Source: Gnetum montanum
Taxonomy: Eukaryota > Streptophyta > Gnetopsida > Gnetales > Gnetaceae
Direction of reading: 5' to 3'
Assembly: GCA_015680685.1 (NCBI GenBank)
Contig: MNCI01024892.1
Span: forward strand, 243,677-307,676
Length of the DNA: 64,000 nucleotides
Below, one piece after another: positions 20,140 to 32,420 of the stretch; position 1 is the first letter of the stretch; each line of letters opens with the position of its first letter. The notes below the pieces were generated by a model. The model ran no database searches and was not told the DNA's origin. It saw only the letters and a list, made by a program, of their open reading frames with translations. The translations under genes and the position numbers were made by a program.

Positions 20140-21684
20140 CTAGGCAAACAGTGAACATTGTGGCCTAGGAAAAGCATATGGCTGGGAAGCTTTGTGATGA
20201 TATTCTTCTATGTTGTCTTCTATTGTTTGAAAAGGAAATTTGGCCCAAGTGGTTTCCTGGTCTAAGTTGGTAGTTTTGGGCAACTCATCTGTTGAACATG
20301 AGGATTCATTATGGATGGGTGATGTGTTTTTAGAGATTTCTATCTCTGACCCTTGTTCTATTTCTATATTATTTATAGCCTGAGGGGTTGTTTCATCACC
20401 AAAGATCACCACCTCTGCGTCCGCGTAGGGTAGGTGGATCTCTTGATGTATGGGTGAGGAGACAACTCTTAATTGGGCTAACCATGACCTCCCTAAGATA
20501 AAGTTAAACCCAGGCATCTCCTCCACCATAATGAATTCCACGCTGGTGGGAAACTGGTCTCCTGCCACAAAGTTGATGTTAATAGTTCCTTTGACTATGA
20601 CACATGCTCCATTAAATGATTTTAGATAGGAAGTTGTTGTAGGCTTGATTTGATCCACCAAGCCCAACTTGTCAACAATAGGAAACAAGATCACGTTAGT
20701 GGTAGCCCCGTTGTCAATGTGTACTTTGCGAATTTTGTATTGACCCACCCAAATCATGATAAACATGGGTGCGATGGTCACTTGACCCTTTTTAGGGTCA
20801 TCTTTGATGGCCTTGTCTTGAAATGTTAATTGGGTTGGCCATGGTTCTTCAGCCACTGGGGGAAGCATAACAGTGTGGATAACTTTCTCCTTAGCTGGCA
20901 TGTTTTCATTAATAGGAATAAATGCTAACATGCGAACTAAGGCCTCACAGTGTGACGTGGAAGTCATTACTAAGTCATACAAGCTTAACGTTGTATTCTT
21001 TTGCTTCAAAGCTTGTTTAACTTGCAAAAGTGCATCTAGGAAATCTTGTCCATTGTCAGGTTCTTTGCTCATCTTTGCTTCTTCTATGCATCCTAAAAGG
21101 TGAATCTTGTGATGAGGAGTGGGTTTAGATTGGATGACAAGTTTTGTTGGCTTAGAGGGCGATTGTTGCATGTCACCCGTAGCCTTTAATGATGAAGTCA
21201 TGGACACGGTCAATAGAGGGGTGGGCTTAGGGGGGCCTAACGCAACACGTTCTCTAGCCAAATTATCTGTTAGATGCTCTTCACATTTCCTTGGATGGGA
21301 ATGTTGTGATGTAGTTCCTATCATTGGACCTTGGGTTGTAGAGGAAGCTATATGCTTGGGCACCTTGATAACAAAAGATGTTTGCATTGTTGCAACAACA
21401 AGTGGCATAGTCTTAAGCACAAAGGATGTGACAGATGTCTGAGGAGGGACTTTAATGACAAACGAGGTTTGCGAAGTGGCTGTTGTTGAAATTTCAGGGT
21501 TGTGGGGAGGTACATGAACCACGAATGGTTCATGTTGTGAGTCTACGTTATCATCAATGCCAATGGCATTGATAGTGTAACTTGTGTTGTTAGCGTTTAA
21601 AGGATCTTTGTAAACATGCATTGATTGTTTTTTGGGTCGAATGGGATTACTCTCATCCAACACCAGCTTACCTTGATCAATCAT
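20140..21684 (-). pseudogene. Tat-type aspartic protease region
   Basis: Open for 514 codons in the same frame as the gag core upstream. The first 300 residues are Thr/Pro/Ser-rich with repeats of SFVIKVP. The protease domain follows: IDNGATTNV (about residue 325) as the active-site Asp motif, then NFILGRSWL (about residue 415), the C-terminal flap-side motif of Ty3 proteases. The second residue of the triad is Asn, as in several Tat elements. It would cut the Gag-Pol polyprotein. The acidic C-terminus ends at the TAG at 20140-20142, where the plus-strand gene block begins. Confidence 0.85.
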
Positions 21685-21689
21685 TCATT

Positions 21690-23926
21690 GAATATCATCT
21701 TTTAGTGCTAAGCAATAATCTGTGTCATGCCTACACACTTGATGATAATTGCAGAAGTGCTCTAGTCTAAAGTTCCTAGGTACTAGTGGGTCGTTAGGCG
21801 TAACCACAGAGGGGTCACGAAGGACTTCATAGTACCTCTAATGCTCTTTAAGAGCTTCCTCTGACATCCATTTGTGTTGAATGTGCCCAGCTCCTAGCAA
21901 TTGTTTCAAGAGCTCAAATGGCTTGATTGGTAAGGGAGTGTATTTTGAACGATCCTTGCACTCAAAATTTGGTCTTGCCAAAGTTTGGGTGGTAGTTGTT
22001 GAGGTCGAAGGTTGGCTAGTGCTGCTAGGGCTGGGTGCTGTATTGGTTGTGGCATGAGTTTTAGATGCTTTATCTATCTGTTTACCCTTATTAGTTTCAT
22101 GGGCTACCGTGGCCACTGTGGTTGTTGTGGCTTTGCCTCTCTCCTTGTCCTTATTTGTGTGTGCGTTTTTATATGCTACATAGGCTGGATCCCCACTAGC
22201 TTCTGCCGCATCTTGGATACTCTTGGTTTGAGCGAACACCTAACTAAAGGAACATGAAGCCAAGTAGTATAACTTGGATCTAATGAAATCGTTTACGACA
22301 CCTTTGAAAATGGCTAGTAGATGGGCCTCGGCGATCGGTTCACGAATTTCATTTAGGGTAGTGCTCCATCGTTGTATGAACTTTTGCATAGATTCTAGTG
22401 GCTATTTTTTAACGCTCATAAGTTGTTCCAAAGTGACTTCTAGCTTTAGGTTGTACTTAAAGAAAGTCACAAACTGACTTAATAGTTCTTCCAATGTTGA
22501 AATTAAGGAACATGGAAGTGCATGGTACTAGTCTAAGGCTTTACCCTTCAAGGACATGGCAAATACACAGAGGATGGCATGAGGTCATGGCTGTAGTAGT
22601 ATGGATTCAAACCTAAATGTAACTAGGTGGGCATTCAGGTCAGCTTCTCCATTGTATTTTGTGAACTGGGGCAATTGTACCCCAAGAGGCAACGTTAGCG
22701 CAGGAATGGTTGGACTAATTAGATCGTCCTAATAGAAGTCCATGACCTGGACTGTTTCTAAGCTAGCAAATTTAAGTCATTTTATTTCATCAGTAAGGGT
22801 CTGGATGAGTTGGAAAGCTTGGTCCAGACCTAAGGATGTCACAAGGGGTTGCGGGGCTACCAGAGCAACCATCATTAGTGGCGCTGTTGGGGTGGTACCA
22901 GTCCCATGGGGGATGTCGTTGGAGCAGCTCTTGCAAGTGGTGTTGCTTGAGCAGCTCACATCCCAGTAGGTGGTGTCGTTGGGGCACCTACCATTGGTGG
23001 TGTTGTAGGGATAGTTACTTGCCCAGTTGGTGGGACAGCCCACACTCCCGTGTTTGGTTGGATTGCATGTGGAACTTGGTATGTTTGCGATTGTACATAA
23101 TGTGACATTTGAGATAGTTGGATAGTGGGGAAAGAAGTCATTGCCATCCACCATGCGGTTGAGGTTGGGCCTACTATTGGTAGTGGGATGGGTGTAGATG
23201 AGGTGATAGAAATAGAACTCATGTGTAGTTGTCACGTAGGCATAGTGTTCACATATGGCAACGTAGACGTCATAGAGATTGGGTGCAGTACATGGATAGA
23301 CTGGGAAGGAAGGGTAACTAGGAATGAAGTTGAAGGGCCTATGTGTTGATATGTTGAAAACATTAGGTGACTGCCCATCACCAAAGAAAGTTTGGGCTAT
23401 GGCAGTGTTGTGGCAGTAGCAAAGGGGGTAGAAGATAGGAGTTGGTTTGATTGAAAGACAAAGCTGGAAGGGATAGCCGTGGTGTAGATCGGCCATCACC
23501 TTCAGAGTGGGAGTTCAACTCCTCTTGCCCATCCTAAAACGGTTCCTCATAGTGGGACATTGTGTCCTATTCTTTTGACCTACTTACCTGCACAAGTTGG
23601 TTTAGCACCCATTGATACATTTCGGTCAGTGGGATAGTAGCATCAAGAGCAGGAATGAAGTCCCTCCCATTCTAGTGGATGAACTCGAAGTTACATTTTT
23701 CTTCCAATTCTTGATGGTCTAATGATAGATTCACTTGGGCTTTTGCACATAGAAAATTGTATCGCTCTTCATCTTAGAGCAAATGTTTAGGAGATTGCTA
23801 TCACAATCTAAGGGACTACCATAGTACCTGCGGTGGGCTGGGCGGTCGCACGAAATCTATCATGGGTGGAACAAAGTGGGGCACCTCCAAACTCAAGGTA
23901 GGAACTACAGTGGTAATAGGATTCAT
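21690..23926 (-). pseudogene. gag: Tat-type gag
   Basis: Starts best at the ATG at 23926 (MNPITT). The N-terminal part is followed by a Pro/Thr-rich linker (23500-22800) in which the frame changes more than once, then the gag core at about 22800-22250: LPQFTKYNGEADLNAHL, FAMSLKGKAL, LPCSLISTLEELLSQF and LAIFKGV mark the Retrotrans_gag domain. A Ser/Thr-rich stretch (22239-21838) leads into the protease frame. About ten in-frame stops. On the minus strand CAGGTAAGTAGG at 23590-23579 is a perfect-looking splice donor inside gag. Gag would form the cytoplasmic particle. Confidence 0.8.
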
Positions 23927-24938
23927 TTTTTCTACATGAGAGAGGTAAAAGAGAAAGAGATACGTGTGAGAAATGGTTGGAAATCTGTAGGTTTTCATAT
24001 TAAGTGGTAGTGTAATGTAGTGGACAATGTAGCATAGTGGAAGCGCTACATTGATAGGGTTGCGACGCTACACAGAACACATGTACCATGATACAATAGC
24101 TAGGCAATGTAACAAAGTAGATAGTTAAGGAACTACTACATTGGCAGAGTTACTATGCTACACAAAATGTAGGCAGCGTAATGCAGTTGACTGAGTAGAT
24201 GGTCTAGTGTAACATAGTAGATAGTCAACATAACACAGTAAATTGTTTGGAAACCGCTATGCTGGCAGGATCACCACGTTGCACAGAATGCTGGTAGCAC
24301 ACCAGGTTACACAGAACGCTGGTAGCACGACACAATAGATAGTTTTGGACTTGCTACGCTAACAGAGACACCATGCTACACTAGGCATAGGTGACGTAAC
24401 ACAGTAGAATGTTTTGGGCCTTCAACCTACAGGGCTCTAAGGGAACCATCATGGCGACCAATCGACACCACTCGATGCATAGACAACCGCAGGGGTGTCA
24501 CGTCTACACTAGTAGGTCACTAGTGACAAGGTACAGACAACGTGTAGAATTATTCATGGCACATAGAAAGGAGATAGAGAAGGCCCTCCTTCTAGTGCCA
24601 AAAACTATTATGTCCGAAAACGTCAGTGGCTGGAACACCTAGAGGTTATCGGGCATACAACCTAACCTTGGATCTGTGCGAGGGCGATGCTAGAGAAAAT
24701 GGAAACGAGGTGTCTTGAATGGTCTGGTTGATCAGACAGGGACTTACATGGTGTACAATAACCTTTCATGAACAATGGTTTTAAAATGTTATGTGTGGAG
24801 ATTGGAACGAAGGAAAATGTAGCATACAGAATAGTAAAGGCATAACAGAGTATGTAACTAAGCAATAAACATGAACTAATACACAATGATGTAAAATATG
24901 TGCTATAAGGAAATGCAATAAGAGCTTGGGTGAGAGAA
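23927..24938 (-). other. 5' untranslated region of the Tat element, with palindromes
   Basis: No coding region is supported. From 24005 to 24400 it contains degenerate GCTACGCTA-type units (gctacattgatagggttgcgacgctacac and variants) about every 40-60 bases, together with cacagtagatag-type repeats. I could not identify a standard tRNA primer-binding site next to the LTR end. Confidence 0.55.
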
Positions 24939-26369
24939 TGCAATACCCCAAAATTGGGGGATTTTACTTTTGATTAGCTAAAGAAGGTGTACAACTGGAG
25001 TGCAGTACTAGATAGGCACAACTTACAACGTAACGATATGGTCACAGCTCTTGGATTGCTACTAATGGCCAACTAACAAGGATTGATGAGCTGGTGCTTG
25101 CTAGGCTAAGAGGGATTCGAGAAGTGCTACTACTAGGGTTTGCTGTTCCTTAGTCTTCTGCTTGCCAACCTCCTTGCCAAAGCCAATCACTAGAAAACCA
25201 ATTTCCAAAATACCAATCTCTAAAAGTTAATCGCAAGAAAGCCCAAATCGAAAAGCCAACCCCTTGAATGTTATTCGCTGGGGTATTTATAGAGCCAAGA
25301 GCAGGAGAAAGACATGGTTTGGATACCACGTGCCTTAGGCCTTACATGGTATGAATCATGGATGTGCTACACTGCCAGGTGATGCTACACGGTAGTGTTA
25401 CGCTACAGTGCTACGCAAAGTGGGACAAGGCTGGAAGTGAAATCTGCTATGTTGTGACCATACCATTCAAACTACATGTGCCCAAATCTAGGGAACTACC
25501 ATGGTTTTACAAGAAATGCTAATGACAAGTGCAAAGTGGAGCCTGTGCTCCAAGACTACATCTCCCCTCCTCTTGCGAGTAGGGTCAAGTATAGGGACAA
25601 CTTTAGGAATCAATAGGGGGTAAAAAATAAAGCAAATTTCTACTATGGTCTGTCGAAGAGATGTCAGAGTAGAAATGACCATTGCCAACCGAGTTCTAGA
25701 GCTACTGGAGATGTCTTGATGCTTCTTTGCAAGTGATACACTACTTATGCTACTCAGCCTAGCGGAGTAGCGTGAATACCCCCACGCTATGTTGTGTAGC
25801 ATAGCAACTAGTTTTGAGATAAATCTTGCCCAAAAATCAAAAATACCTCTCTGAGACCTAGCTAGAAAAGTAACTTCAGCAATTGGCAACCCTTATTTTC
25901 ATGTTGAAAGGTCCTAGGACCTGCAGATTTCATCCTTGCAACACTTTTTGGGCTTTGTGTCTTTGCTACACTGTGCTACACTTTGCAGTGTAGCACAGCG
26001 TAGTAGCAAGTGTGACATGAATTCTTGCTTAACTTTCAATGCTTTGCCAAGAGACTTAGATTGGGACCCAAGGGAAAATTCAGACAGGCAATCTTAGAGG
26101 TCAAAGTATGGCCAAGTGCAATCCTTTTGCTAGGGCAACTTGATGGAGGACCTTTGTGCATTCTAACCCTGCTACGTTGTGCTACGCTGGGTAGTGTATC
26201 ACATCGTAGCACCCAGTTTGGCCTAAATTTTGTCTCGCTTTGCAAGAATTTTTTGTCATGGGATGTTGGTCATGTCCTGGAGTGTCAGCAGAACAAGCAG
26301 TTTTGATGGTTAAGGCATGGGAAATTATGTATACTTTGTCAAAGTAATCTGAGCGGGAGTATTGTCACA
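24939..26369 (-). mobile_element. 5' LTR of the Tat-type element
   Basis: Direct repeat of 1-1058, complete here. On the minus strand it begins TGTGACAATAC at 26369 and most likely ends GTATTGCA at 24939, giving short inverted ends. TATAAATA lies at 25291-25284 on the minus strand, so U3 is to its right and R-U5 to its left. Hairpin repeats sit in U3 near 25375-25415, 25775-25805, 25965-26010 and 26170-26210, matching those of the 3' LTR. The inner boundary is a judgement from the inverted ends, not from a second copy. Confidence 0.75.
25284..25291 (-). promoter_or_regulatory. TATA box of the Tat 5' LTR
   Basis: TATAAATA on the minus strand, preceded by GCTCTA context and about 1.08 kb inside the LTR. 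It would drive the leftward genomic transcript through gag and pol. Confidence 0.6.
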
Positions 26370-27988
26370 CTAGAAAACAAGGTTGAAGAGCATGGAAACA
26401 TTAGAAGAATAAGGTGATGTCTAGGAGAAAATAGGTCGTCATAAGCTTGGATTCAAACCTAGGGCTAATAGAATAAGTTATATTTGTTGTAGTAAGGATT
26501 GTTATAATCCAAGAACCAAAACAATCTAACATGAAATTAATCCAAATAATCTCATAGCTACCAAACATTCAAGAAAATCTAATCATTCAATTAATTTATC
26601 TTAAATCAAAAGGAAACTTGTAGATTATAGGAAATTTTTGATAATTTAAATTGAATGTTTTTGCTAAACATTAGTGGGTTAAAAGCAAAAAAGAAATGTT
26701 TATGTGTGGGAGTGATACCAAAAAATAAGCAGCAATCATATGTGTAATGTAGATTAAGATAAAATAAACTATAGCATGTGATTGACAAGAAAGAGTGGTT
26801 AATAAGAAAGCACAAAATGAAATAGATCTAGTCCATCAAAATGTTAAATTAAGAAACAAAATGCAAAAAATTGAAAATAGATCTATAGAATATCTAGATA
26901 ATACCAAAGATAGAAATTTGAAAAGGATAAGATCCAAATTACAAAAGAAATAGGAGAATAAGAACCTACTAGAGATATTCCAGGATGTGTTCCAAATATC
27001 AGAGGCATCTAATGAGGAGTTATTCCATTCTTTCTCCAATGCATGTACTTGATGCACATTTAGTGGGAATGATTGCAAATTTAGTAGTTGAAAAAGCCTA
27101 GGAATGGATCAAATCAATGCATTAACTTGATTCTAAGAAATTATTTGTGTGTCAAGAGGATAATAAGAAGGGGATATAATGGATTAGTAGGAAAAAAGGA
27201 AAGAAATTAGAAGATTTGATATCCCTAGGGAGAAAGAGAAAGAGATAGAGCAGTTATCCTATAGAGAGGCAAGGTATTTGGAAAGGATTTCCAAATTGCC
27301 AATTTCAAAGAATGCTAATTGCACTATGTTGCAATGATAGCTAGAAATGCTAAGAAAATCTTCAAAAATCCAGATGAAGAAAATGTCAAACAACAAAAAA
27401 GCCAACCCCTTTTTATCTAGGATTATCCTCTTATTTATAGGCCAAAAATGTCTCATAGTTTATGTAGAAATGATACATTAGGACTCACATAATCTTCTAA
27501 GAGGTTATAGAAGCTTTTGGATAGGAGAATCAATGTGTAGATGCAAAGACTAACCTCAGATGTTATATGAAAGATTGACACTAAAAATTAAAGAGCTAAC
27601 ATGCTGCAAAATTGGGATTTGATGCCAAACATCAAAAGTGAAATTAACATTGTATGTTAAAAGTTGGAGATAGAATCAATGTTGCAATTGAAATTGGACA
27701 TTGAAACTAAAAGCTACAAAATGATGCTATTGATGATGTGAAATGTTATTTCTAGCAAGTTGAAGATAAAGATCTAGAAACTACATTGTAAATGATGCAC
27801 GCCATTAGATCTGGATTGTTGAAGATGGCTTTAATTTTGAATAGTCATAGAATGCACCCATGACTCTAACTTATGTAAAAAGAGCCAAAGTGGATACCAT
27901 CAAATTAGAGATTTCTTACTACTACATCACAATTTCATTGAAATAAGAGGAAGATGTTGTTACCATCATTTGTAGGTGGTCATACACA
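26370..27988. other. AT-rich non-coding stretch
   Basis: No supported gene. Very few CpG sites, many A/T runs. On the minus strand TATAAATAAGAGG at about 27440 resembles the TATA context of the LTRs at 41155 and 58301, so part of it may be a worn LTR, but I cannot place ends. Confidence 0.4.
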
Positions 27989-28201
27989 TTGAATTTCCTA
28001 GTGATTCATGTGGAGAATTATAAAGGGGAGTTTTCTATTGTCATGGGAAGGACATGGCTTAGCATGATTGATACTAAGTTAGAAAATAAGGATCTTTCAT
28101 TGGAGATTTTCAAAGGAAATGAATATAAAACTATTGAAAACCAAAGTGTTCCATGCATTTCATACAATGATACAGGATGCAACTATATGTGGAAAGCTTA
28201 G
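27989..28201 (+). pseudogene. Fragment of a Ty3-type retropepsin
   Basis: Seventy codons with FLVIHVENY, then FSIVMGRTWLSMIDTKL, matching the (I/V)(L/M)GRxWL motif at the C-terminal side of plant Ty3 proteases. The active-site half is missing or unreadable upstream, and stops follow. Its strand is opposite to the neighbouring elements, so it belongs to a separate old insertion. Confidence 0.6.
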
Positions 28202-28649
28202 ACCACTAAAAAGAAGAACATCCTAACATGTAGTTCATGTGAAGAAGAAGTATGTATGTAAAAACGTTTGTATAAAACATCCACAAAATAGGAAGACATC
28301 TAATGATAGATGTTAGATGAAAGTTATAAGTCCTTAATCTACATGGAATAGTAAGAAGCACTCACTAGCTTTGATGTGAAAATACTAGATGAAATGAAGA
28401 ACGTTTGGTAATAATTATCCTACAAAAGATAGGTGCAATGAGAAAACATTGATTAGAAAAATTTGCAAATTCCATAAGAACCAGTATTGGAATCGATTAA
28501 ATTAAAAACATTAGCAAAGTCCCTTGAATATGTCTTTCTTTAAAATGGAAAATTAGAAATTATACATGCCAAGCATACCTAGAAATAGAAAAAGAAGCTA
28601 CTAGAAGTGGTGAGCAAATGGCTAGCAACCTTTATGTGGTTTTTGTTAG
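28202..28649. other. AT-rich stretch, nothing recognised
   Basis: Possibly further decayed coding sequence of the protease-bearing element, but every frame is full of stops. Confidence 0.3.
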
Positions 28650-29780
28650 GTTTAGTGATATGATAGTCACAATGTCTAAGGAAACTAAAAATTAATTATG
28701 TTAACTTAAATTAATAAGAAAATTTATAGTTTTCATTTTACTATTGATGAGTAGTAGAGTAGCTCTACATCCAACTATATAGATCACAAGCATTCACACA
28801 TTATTTGATTGAGATTTCTAAACTGACACTAGTTAATTGCCCTAAATAGTTAAGCACTAAGTCATTGATCGTTGTCTTCCCAATCACACTTGTGTGTTGG
28901 CTCAAGTTGTATGGTTAAGTGTGATTGAGAAACATGATAGTAGAAGCTTATTATTAAAATATTAATCTAACTAATTTTGTTATAAGAAATAAATTTATTC
29001 TAGCCTAAGCATGGAGCATCCATCTCCAATTTATTATACACATCCTAAACACGTATTAATGTTGCTAGATTATCAAGTGTTCACAACTGGACATACCAAG
29101 TGTCATTATTAGGATTACCAAACATCAATACGTTTGTGCTCGAAGTTCTTTGTACTCCTGTAAATTTACTTAAGTATGATGAAGTAAAGATATTTAACTA
29201 AGTACATTAAATTAAAGAACATTTAAAGTAAGTTACAAGAAAACTAAATTAAAGTACTAAGCCAAGTGTTGTAATAAATAGGACATATTTCAATTTTATT
29301 GACTTCATACCAATGTATCTAGGTATATTAAGTACTAGAATAAAATTTTAAATAATCTATTCAATCAATGTTATAGGCACTTAGTTAAAAAATTAACTTT
29401 TACAAAATGAAATTGCAAAATTTTAGCTAAAGGAATAACCAAATGATACATAAATGTGATGGGTACATGTATTTAAGTAGGTATTTATTGCACTTATGTC
29501 AAAGCCAATGTGTTGATGAAGCCATTGTTTACATAATTTACTAAAACTATGTTTTTCATACCTCTACGACTAACTAGAAGTTGGTCCTTAAGTTAGCAAA
29601 ATTGGAATCAAGTTATTTACAAAATTGAGAAGTATGGGACTGATTGACTAACTAACTACTTTGAGTGCCACATTACAAAAACTATTCAAGTGATTACAAT
29701 TATAACTCACAAAATCTAAACACATGATAAAAAGGCCACCTTCACAGATATATACAAAAGTTTCCAAGGCATATATCTCA
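28650..29780 (-). mobile_element. Very decayed LTR of the solo-LTR family
   Basis: Short blocks match the LTR at 57476-58301 in the same orientation and order: ctagcctaagcatggagcatccat against ctagcctaagtgcgatgagtatccat, cacatcctaaacacg, and ggattaccaa followed by a second accaa block. It lies directly to the left of a decayed copy of the extra ORF, as the young LTR lies left of the intact-order copy. Boundaries are approximate. Confidence 0.45.
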
Positions 29781-32420
29781 TGTGGTGCTAGGAGATGGTG
29801 GCTTTTATGGAAGCTCCTCATGCCTTGACTCTGGTTGTGACTGCTAGGATGCTACTACTAGTTTTAGCTGGAATGCATCTAATAATGCTTTCATCTTTTC
29901 CTTGTTACTTCAATATCTCTTTAGCATTGAAGAACTAGGTAGGAATTGTTTTTGTTCAATGTCAAATGCCTTGATAGCATTCTTAAGCCCCTAATGGTAT
30001 GCCATGAATTTGGCCAAGTTCTCTACAATTGATCACTAGTCTTCCAATTTTCCTTTAAGAACCTCAAGCTCTATATTAGTTATTTCTAGCTTCTGCTTAA
30101 TTTCTTTATGATGCTTAAACTCTACTTCATATAGCAAGTACAAGTTTACTATCTATTTTTTAAGTTCTTACCATGGCCTCCTAGTAGTGAGCATTGTTAG
30201 ATTGGTGTATCAAAGATGGACAAGCTTTATGTATTCTATCATCTCTTCAATCAACAACTTCTTCATGTAGATTTTAGCTTTATTTATGCATTCTATCCAT
30301 TAAAATAAATTTCCATGCATTACCTAGGAGTTCAAGTTGCTAGAGAACTTCAAACACCTTAGGCATGGTAAATTGGATATCTTTTTAGTTCACTTCTTTC
30401 AGCATACCAACTTGGCCTCTGTAATGATTTTTAACCTTCTTGTACTTCAAGGCCTTATTTTTTCAAGTTGCAATTTCAATAATGGACTTTCATCTTATTA
30501 CATGTACCTCCTCTATTAAGATATTTTGGTTTTATGTTGTTAGCCTTTTTACGTCTTGGTTGACTTTGGCTATTGATCCTATTGGTGCTTAAGGTACTCT
30601 TCTAATTATTCCTTTCATTTTTCAACCTTCAGAAATCTCCTTTTTGCCTTAGTCAAGTATTTATTTTCCCTATGCACCTAGATGAGATCATTTTTTGCAC
30701 TATTCAAAATGGAATTTACAATACGCATCCTAGATGACCTACTCTTTCTCTTTTTCAACCCTCTTCTCTTTTCCTTGAGCTCCTCAAAGGTCTCATCCTT
30801 GGTCAATCTAGGTTGAAGGATTAGAAGATCATACAAAAGGGCTCTAAGTTGCATAGCTTTAGTAACCACTTGTTAGTTTAGAGTGGTGACCTTCTAAAGT
30901 TGGGCTCATATCATAAGGAGTTTGCCCCTTGTCTTAAGCAACATAGACAAGATCATTCTTATATCTTTTAAAATGGCAAAGACATTCAAAATTGATTACC
31001 TGATTTCTACTAGTTTGTCTAGTATATTTTCTTGTTGGGCTACTATCATTATTCATGATTTAGCTCTTATAAACATTTGAATATATATAATAGTAGCAAG
31101 ATTAGGTATGATGCTACAAGAACCTTTAATTCCTCACTCATGTGATTCATGATTACATATGCAATCATCTCATGTTATCGATGTGGCACCATTAGCATGG
31201 TTGCATCTTTCCCTTTCTTTAGCATGACTAAGAATATCAATGGCTTGAACAATGGCTTGCCTCCATGTTGAGAATAGGTTGAACAACTTTTGCTATAACC
31301 TACTAATGGTCTTAGTGACCTTGTTTAGGTGTCTTATGATAGACTAATAGTTAGAACGATCACCATCATGATGTTATGTCCTACAATGTTCTTGGCTTTA
31401 GATGGTAACATGTGTTCTTCTTGAAGCCACAAAGGTAGCTTCTCCTTCATCATCTCCTTCCAAGATGTTGTGGTGGCCTTTTAGAGGATGTCATTAGAGT
31501 ATCATGTGATCCCTTCCCTTTAGTAGAGTTTTTTGATCAAGCATAAGAAGAAGAGTATATTCCTACTTTTGTCATTTTCATTAAATCTTTTCTCTATTTC
31601 TAGAAAAATGAATTAAGATAGATTGAGAGAGAAATTTCTCTTGGGTGTGGCATAGGCCCTAGTGGAAAAGAATGTAACCTTACTTAATTGTACTATGAGA
31701 TTAAGATGATATGCCATAATCTTGAAGTAGATCATAAATACCTTAGTCAAAGTATCATAATCATTATAGTCTACTTCAGAACATATTTGTGTCCAATCTT
31801 TCTTACCTTTAGCATTTGACTACATGGATACCTCTATGAGCTTTGCCCCTACATTGAGAAGTCCTAAGGCCTCTACGATGGCCTCCATCAAGTAGGAGAT
31901 TGTAATATCTTTAATTTTCACTATGGCATCTCCTTAGCAATTGATCCAAAATAGGTGTCTTTCCAAGGTACTAGTCTTCACTAGTAGAAATGATGGAGCA
32001 AAGTGAAAAATTCTATCATCAATCTCTAATATTTTATAATGTAAACTCTAGAAATAATTCAAAATTTAGGTCTTGAAGAACCAAACTTTAAATCTTCTTG
32101 GTGCATATCTTTTCCAAGAAAGCCTCTATCAAAGTGAACTCAAGGCTTGGTTTGTGTCTAGATACTTTATCTTGCATAGATTCCCTTGTTTCAATATTGG
32201 AAATCTACTAGAGAAATTTTACTTCTAGTTCATTATAGAAAGGTCCAATTGTATAGGTGGCCTCTAGTTCTTGTTATGGTTATTGCTCCTTTCCTTATCC
32301 TTGCCCATCGCTTGGGTACTTTTCCCTCCTCTAAGAGGTTTCTTCTCCTTGTGGACCTCTTTTGGGGATCATTTACAATCACATAGATGATCATTGATTA
32401 GCATTTGATTTCTTAAGTTT
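29781..32420 (-). pseudogene. Decayed copy of the region-3 extra ORF
   Basis: On the minus strand, scattered frames match the ORF at 58465-61229. The clearest stretch, around 31920-31700, has ITISYLMEAIVEALGLLNVG where the younger copy has VTVDFSMQAISEVLNLLNIG, and further on FKIMAYHLN against FKIGTYHLF. A later block with NHMSEELKV matches DHIKESFNV. Dozens of stops and frame changes; AT-rich. It is followed leftward by a worn LTR, the same order as in region 3. Confidence 0.7.

Larger units (their letters stand above)
1..26369 (-). mobile_element. Large Tat-type Ty3 LTR retrotransposon with nested insertions
   Basis: Two direct-repeat LTRs (1-1058 and 24939-26369) enclose, on the minus strand and in order, gag, aspartic protease, RT, RNase H, a second RNase H and integrase. 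The second RNase H just before integrase and the YVDD-type RT are known marks of the Tat group of plant Ty3 elements. All coding parts carry in-frame stops, so the element is dead. Two blocks break it: a plus-strand spliced gene between protease and RT (about 14.6-20.1 kb) and a pararetrovirus locus at 1806-9284. Without the virus it is about 19 kb, which is long but within what Tat/Ogre elements reach. The single-element reading rests on the LTR pair; the left end lies outside the window, so no target duplication can be checked. Confidence 0.75.
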
